DNA from: Nitrosomonadales bacterium
GTDB taxonomy: Bacteria > Pseudomonadota > Gammaproteobacteria > Burkholderiales > Gallionellaceae
Direction of reading: 5' to 3'
Assembly (NCBI GenBank): GCA_016721605.1
Contig: JADKHS010000015.1
Coordinates: 1 to 58,184 of the forward strand
Length of the DNA: 58,184 nucleotides
The first letter of the stretch is position 1. Each line of letters starts with the position of its first letter. The position numbers and the translations under genes were made by a program. Below the pieces are notes generated by a model. The model ran no database searches. It saw nothing but the letters and a program-made list of their open reading frames with translations, and had not been told where the DNA came from. Shown piece by piece: positions 57,075 through 58,184 of the stretch.

Positions 57075-58184
57075 CTAAAACAATTGTCTTGAAATCACCT
57101 TGAATCCACTCACCCCGTTGATGGTGTAGGACATGTTGCCAACGCTATTATTTTGAAATACAAAAGTTGACGGTACCGACTTTCGTCACCACCTTAGTAG
57201 TACCGTCCCATGTCACGGTCGGCGCAGAGCCGCCGGTGACGTATAAATCGCCTGAGCAGCTATTCCCTGTCAAGGGACAACTGGAGGCAGCGTACCAAAC
57301 AGGACTGCCACTGGCATCGTAGGTGAACATGGTGGCAAAAATCATTCCATGCTGCTGCGTGACGGCAACCCTTTAGCCGGACTCGTTCTCATTCCACCAG
57401 AGTGCAGAACTAGTCGATTGGCGGTTGAACAGCACCGGTTGCAAACATTTGCCGGGTAATCTGCTTGGTTCCATTTACGCCATTTATCGAATAATTTAAT
57501 GACCCGGTATTGTTGTCAGAATAAGCGAAGGACCCTGTCCCCACCTTGGTCACCACTTTACCGTTGCCATTCCAGGGCACACCCAGCGGAGTGCCACCTA
57601 CCACACTGTAAATATCACCCGTGCAGCCACTCCCTACCAGCGGACAGGCCGATATGACAAACCATGTCGGTTTCCCGATTGAATCGTAGGTATACCACGC
57701 CAGAAAAGCCATCGCATCACGCTGGGTAATACTCATCCCCCAGCCGGATTCATTCTGGTTCCACCATAGGCCGGTCAGGGGCGAGGCCGGTTCGACGGGG
57801 CCGGGCGGCAAAACAGGGCCGGGGGTCACGCCTCCGCCAAAACCGACTACGTCAACTGGGGTCCATCGATCCGTTTTGGAACCGTCGCCGAGCTGGCCAA
57901 ACATGTTCCAACCCCAGCACTTTACCCCGCCTGCCGTGGTGATCGCGCGTGTGGTAAAGTCCTGCAGAGATGGCCGACATGCCACTGGTAAGCCCAGACA
58001 TCCACCACTAGCATGAAACTGTCGTCAGAGACGTCGTCGGGGACAAATATTGTTGCCAAGCTGGCCAGCGTTATTTAAGCCAAAGCACTTGACCCCCGCC
58101 TGCCGTGGTGAGCGCGCAAAGATGACCGCCGCCCATATCGATGGCCGCTACGCCGCTGGTAAGACCTGCTATATCGACAATGGA
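57075..58184 (-). CDS. RCC1-repeat protein with tandem C-terminal beta-rich repeats, partial and frameshifted
   Basis: The 5' end is outside the window. N-terminal portion has RCC1 beta-propeller blades ('ITTAGGVKCWGWNMFGQLGD', 'DIAGLTSGVAAIDMGGGHLC'). After a Pro/Gly linker ('GGGVTPGPVLPPGPVEPASP') come two copies of a ~110-residue unit: 'GLWWNQNESGWGMSITQRDA' ... VVTKVGTGSF ... 'INGVNGTKQITRQMF', and 'ALWWNENESG' ... 'FATMFTYDASGSPVWYAASS' ... VVTKVGTVNF ... 'INGVSGFKVISRQLF' to the stop at 57075. Breaks occur near 58085, 57995, 57420 and 57160, and a TAA replaces Trp-Gly at about 57375. Probably surface exposed; function unknown. Confidence 0.75.

Noticed and set aside
56891..57103. A 70-codon plus frame containing RGELVEPL
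   Set aside because: That peptide is just the translation of a REP-like extragenic repeat; the frame also runs into the convergent RCC1 gene.
1..58184. Search for tRNA, rRNA, CRISPR and intact insertion sequences
   Set aside because: No cloverleaf, rRNA motif, regular repeat-spacer array or transposase reading frame was found by eye.

Overview
The window looks like a piece of a Gram-negative betaproteobacterial chromosome, most like an autotrophic member of the Nitrosomonadales (Gallionellaceae-type). This rests on protein resemblance, on gene order (rpsF-priB-rpsR-rplI-dnaB, gpmI-envC-ctp-moeB, leuS-lptE-holA, yibN-grxC-secB-gpsA) and on Calvin-cycle genes (phosphoribulokinase, fructose-1,6-bisphosphatase) beside a PEP-CTERM protein. 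No rRNA, tRNA, CRISPR array, prophage or intact insertion sequence was seen.

Layout: 1-9.5 kb is a block of badly broken housekeeping genes (tatC end, mgtE, galE, sucD, sucC, an Atm1-type ABC exporter, anmK), still recognisable but each cut by several frameshifts or stops. 9.5-16 kb holds an M23 peptidase, a Sel1-repeat protein, a c-di-GMP-I riboswitch leading into a secreted subtilase, and a PEP-CTERM protein behind a -24/-12 promoter. 16-29 kb holds a methyltransferase, the ribosomal operon, a MITE-like element directly before dnaB, then ubiB, fbp, slt, cca, a BASS-type transporter and a DUF481 protein. 29-40 kb holds uvrD and prk (minus), then leuS-lptE-holA-cutA-dsbD. 40-45 kb is a minus-strand gpmI-envC-ctp-moeB operon. 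45-51 kb is a CHASE2/SH3/M48 module and a Wzy/PglL-type ligase. 50-53 kb is yibN-grxC-secB-SH3-gpsA. 53-57 kb holds a DUF3617-like protein, a DD-carboxypeptidase and a GT-C membrane protein. The right end has mobile-element debris (a REP-like hairpin, a group II intron 3' tail) and a partial RCC1-repeat protein.

The most striking global feature is that many otherwise well-kept genes, including essential ones (dnaB, leuS, gpsA, ubiB), are broken by one- or two-base deletions, usually in homopolymers or CG repeats. Restoring one base rebuilds the family sequence. This fits homopolymer-type sequencing error or recent slippage; it cannot be settled from the sequence alone. I list such genes as CDS with the break noted, and reserve 'pseudogene' for the heavily broken left block.

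Functional themes: envelope and peptidoglycan work (M23, Slt, EnvC, DacA, LptE, Ctp, M48), protein export and folding (TatC, SecB, DsbD, grxC), Calvin cycle and glycolysis (fbp, prk, gpmI), translation and replication, and regulated secretion (riboswitch-subtilase, sigma-54-PEP-CTERM).
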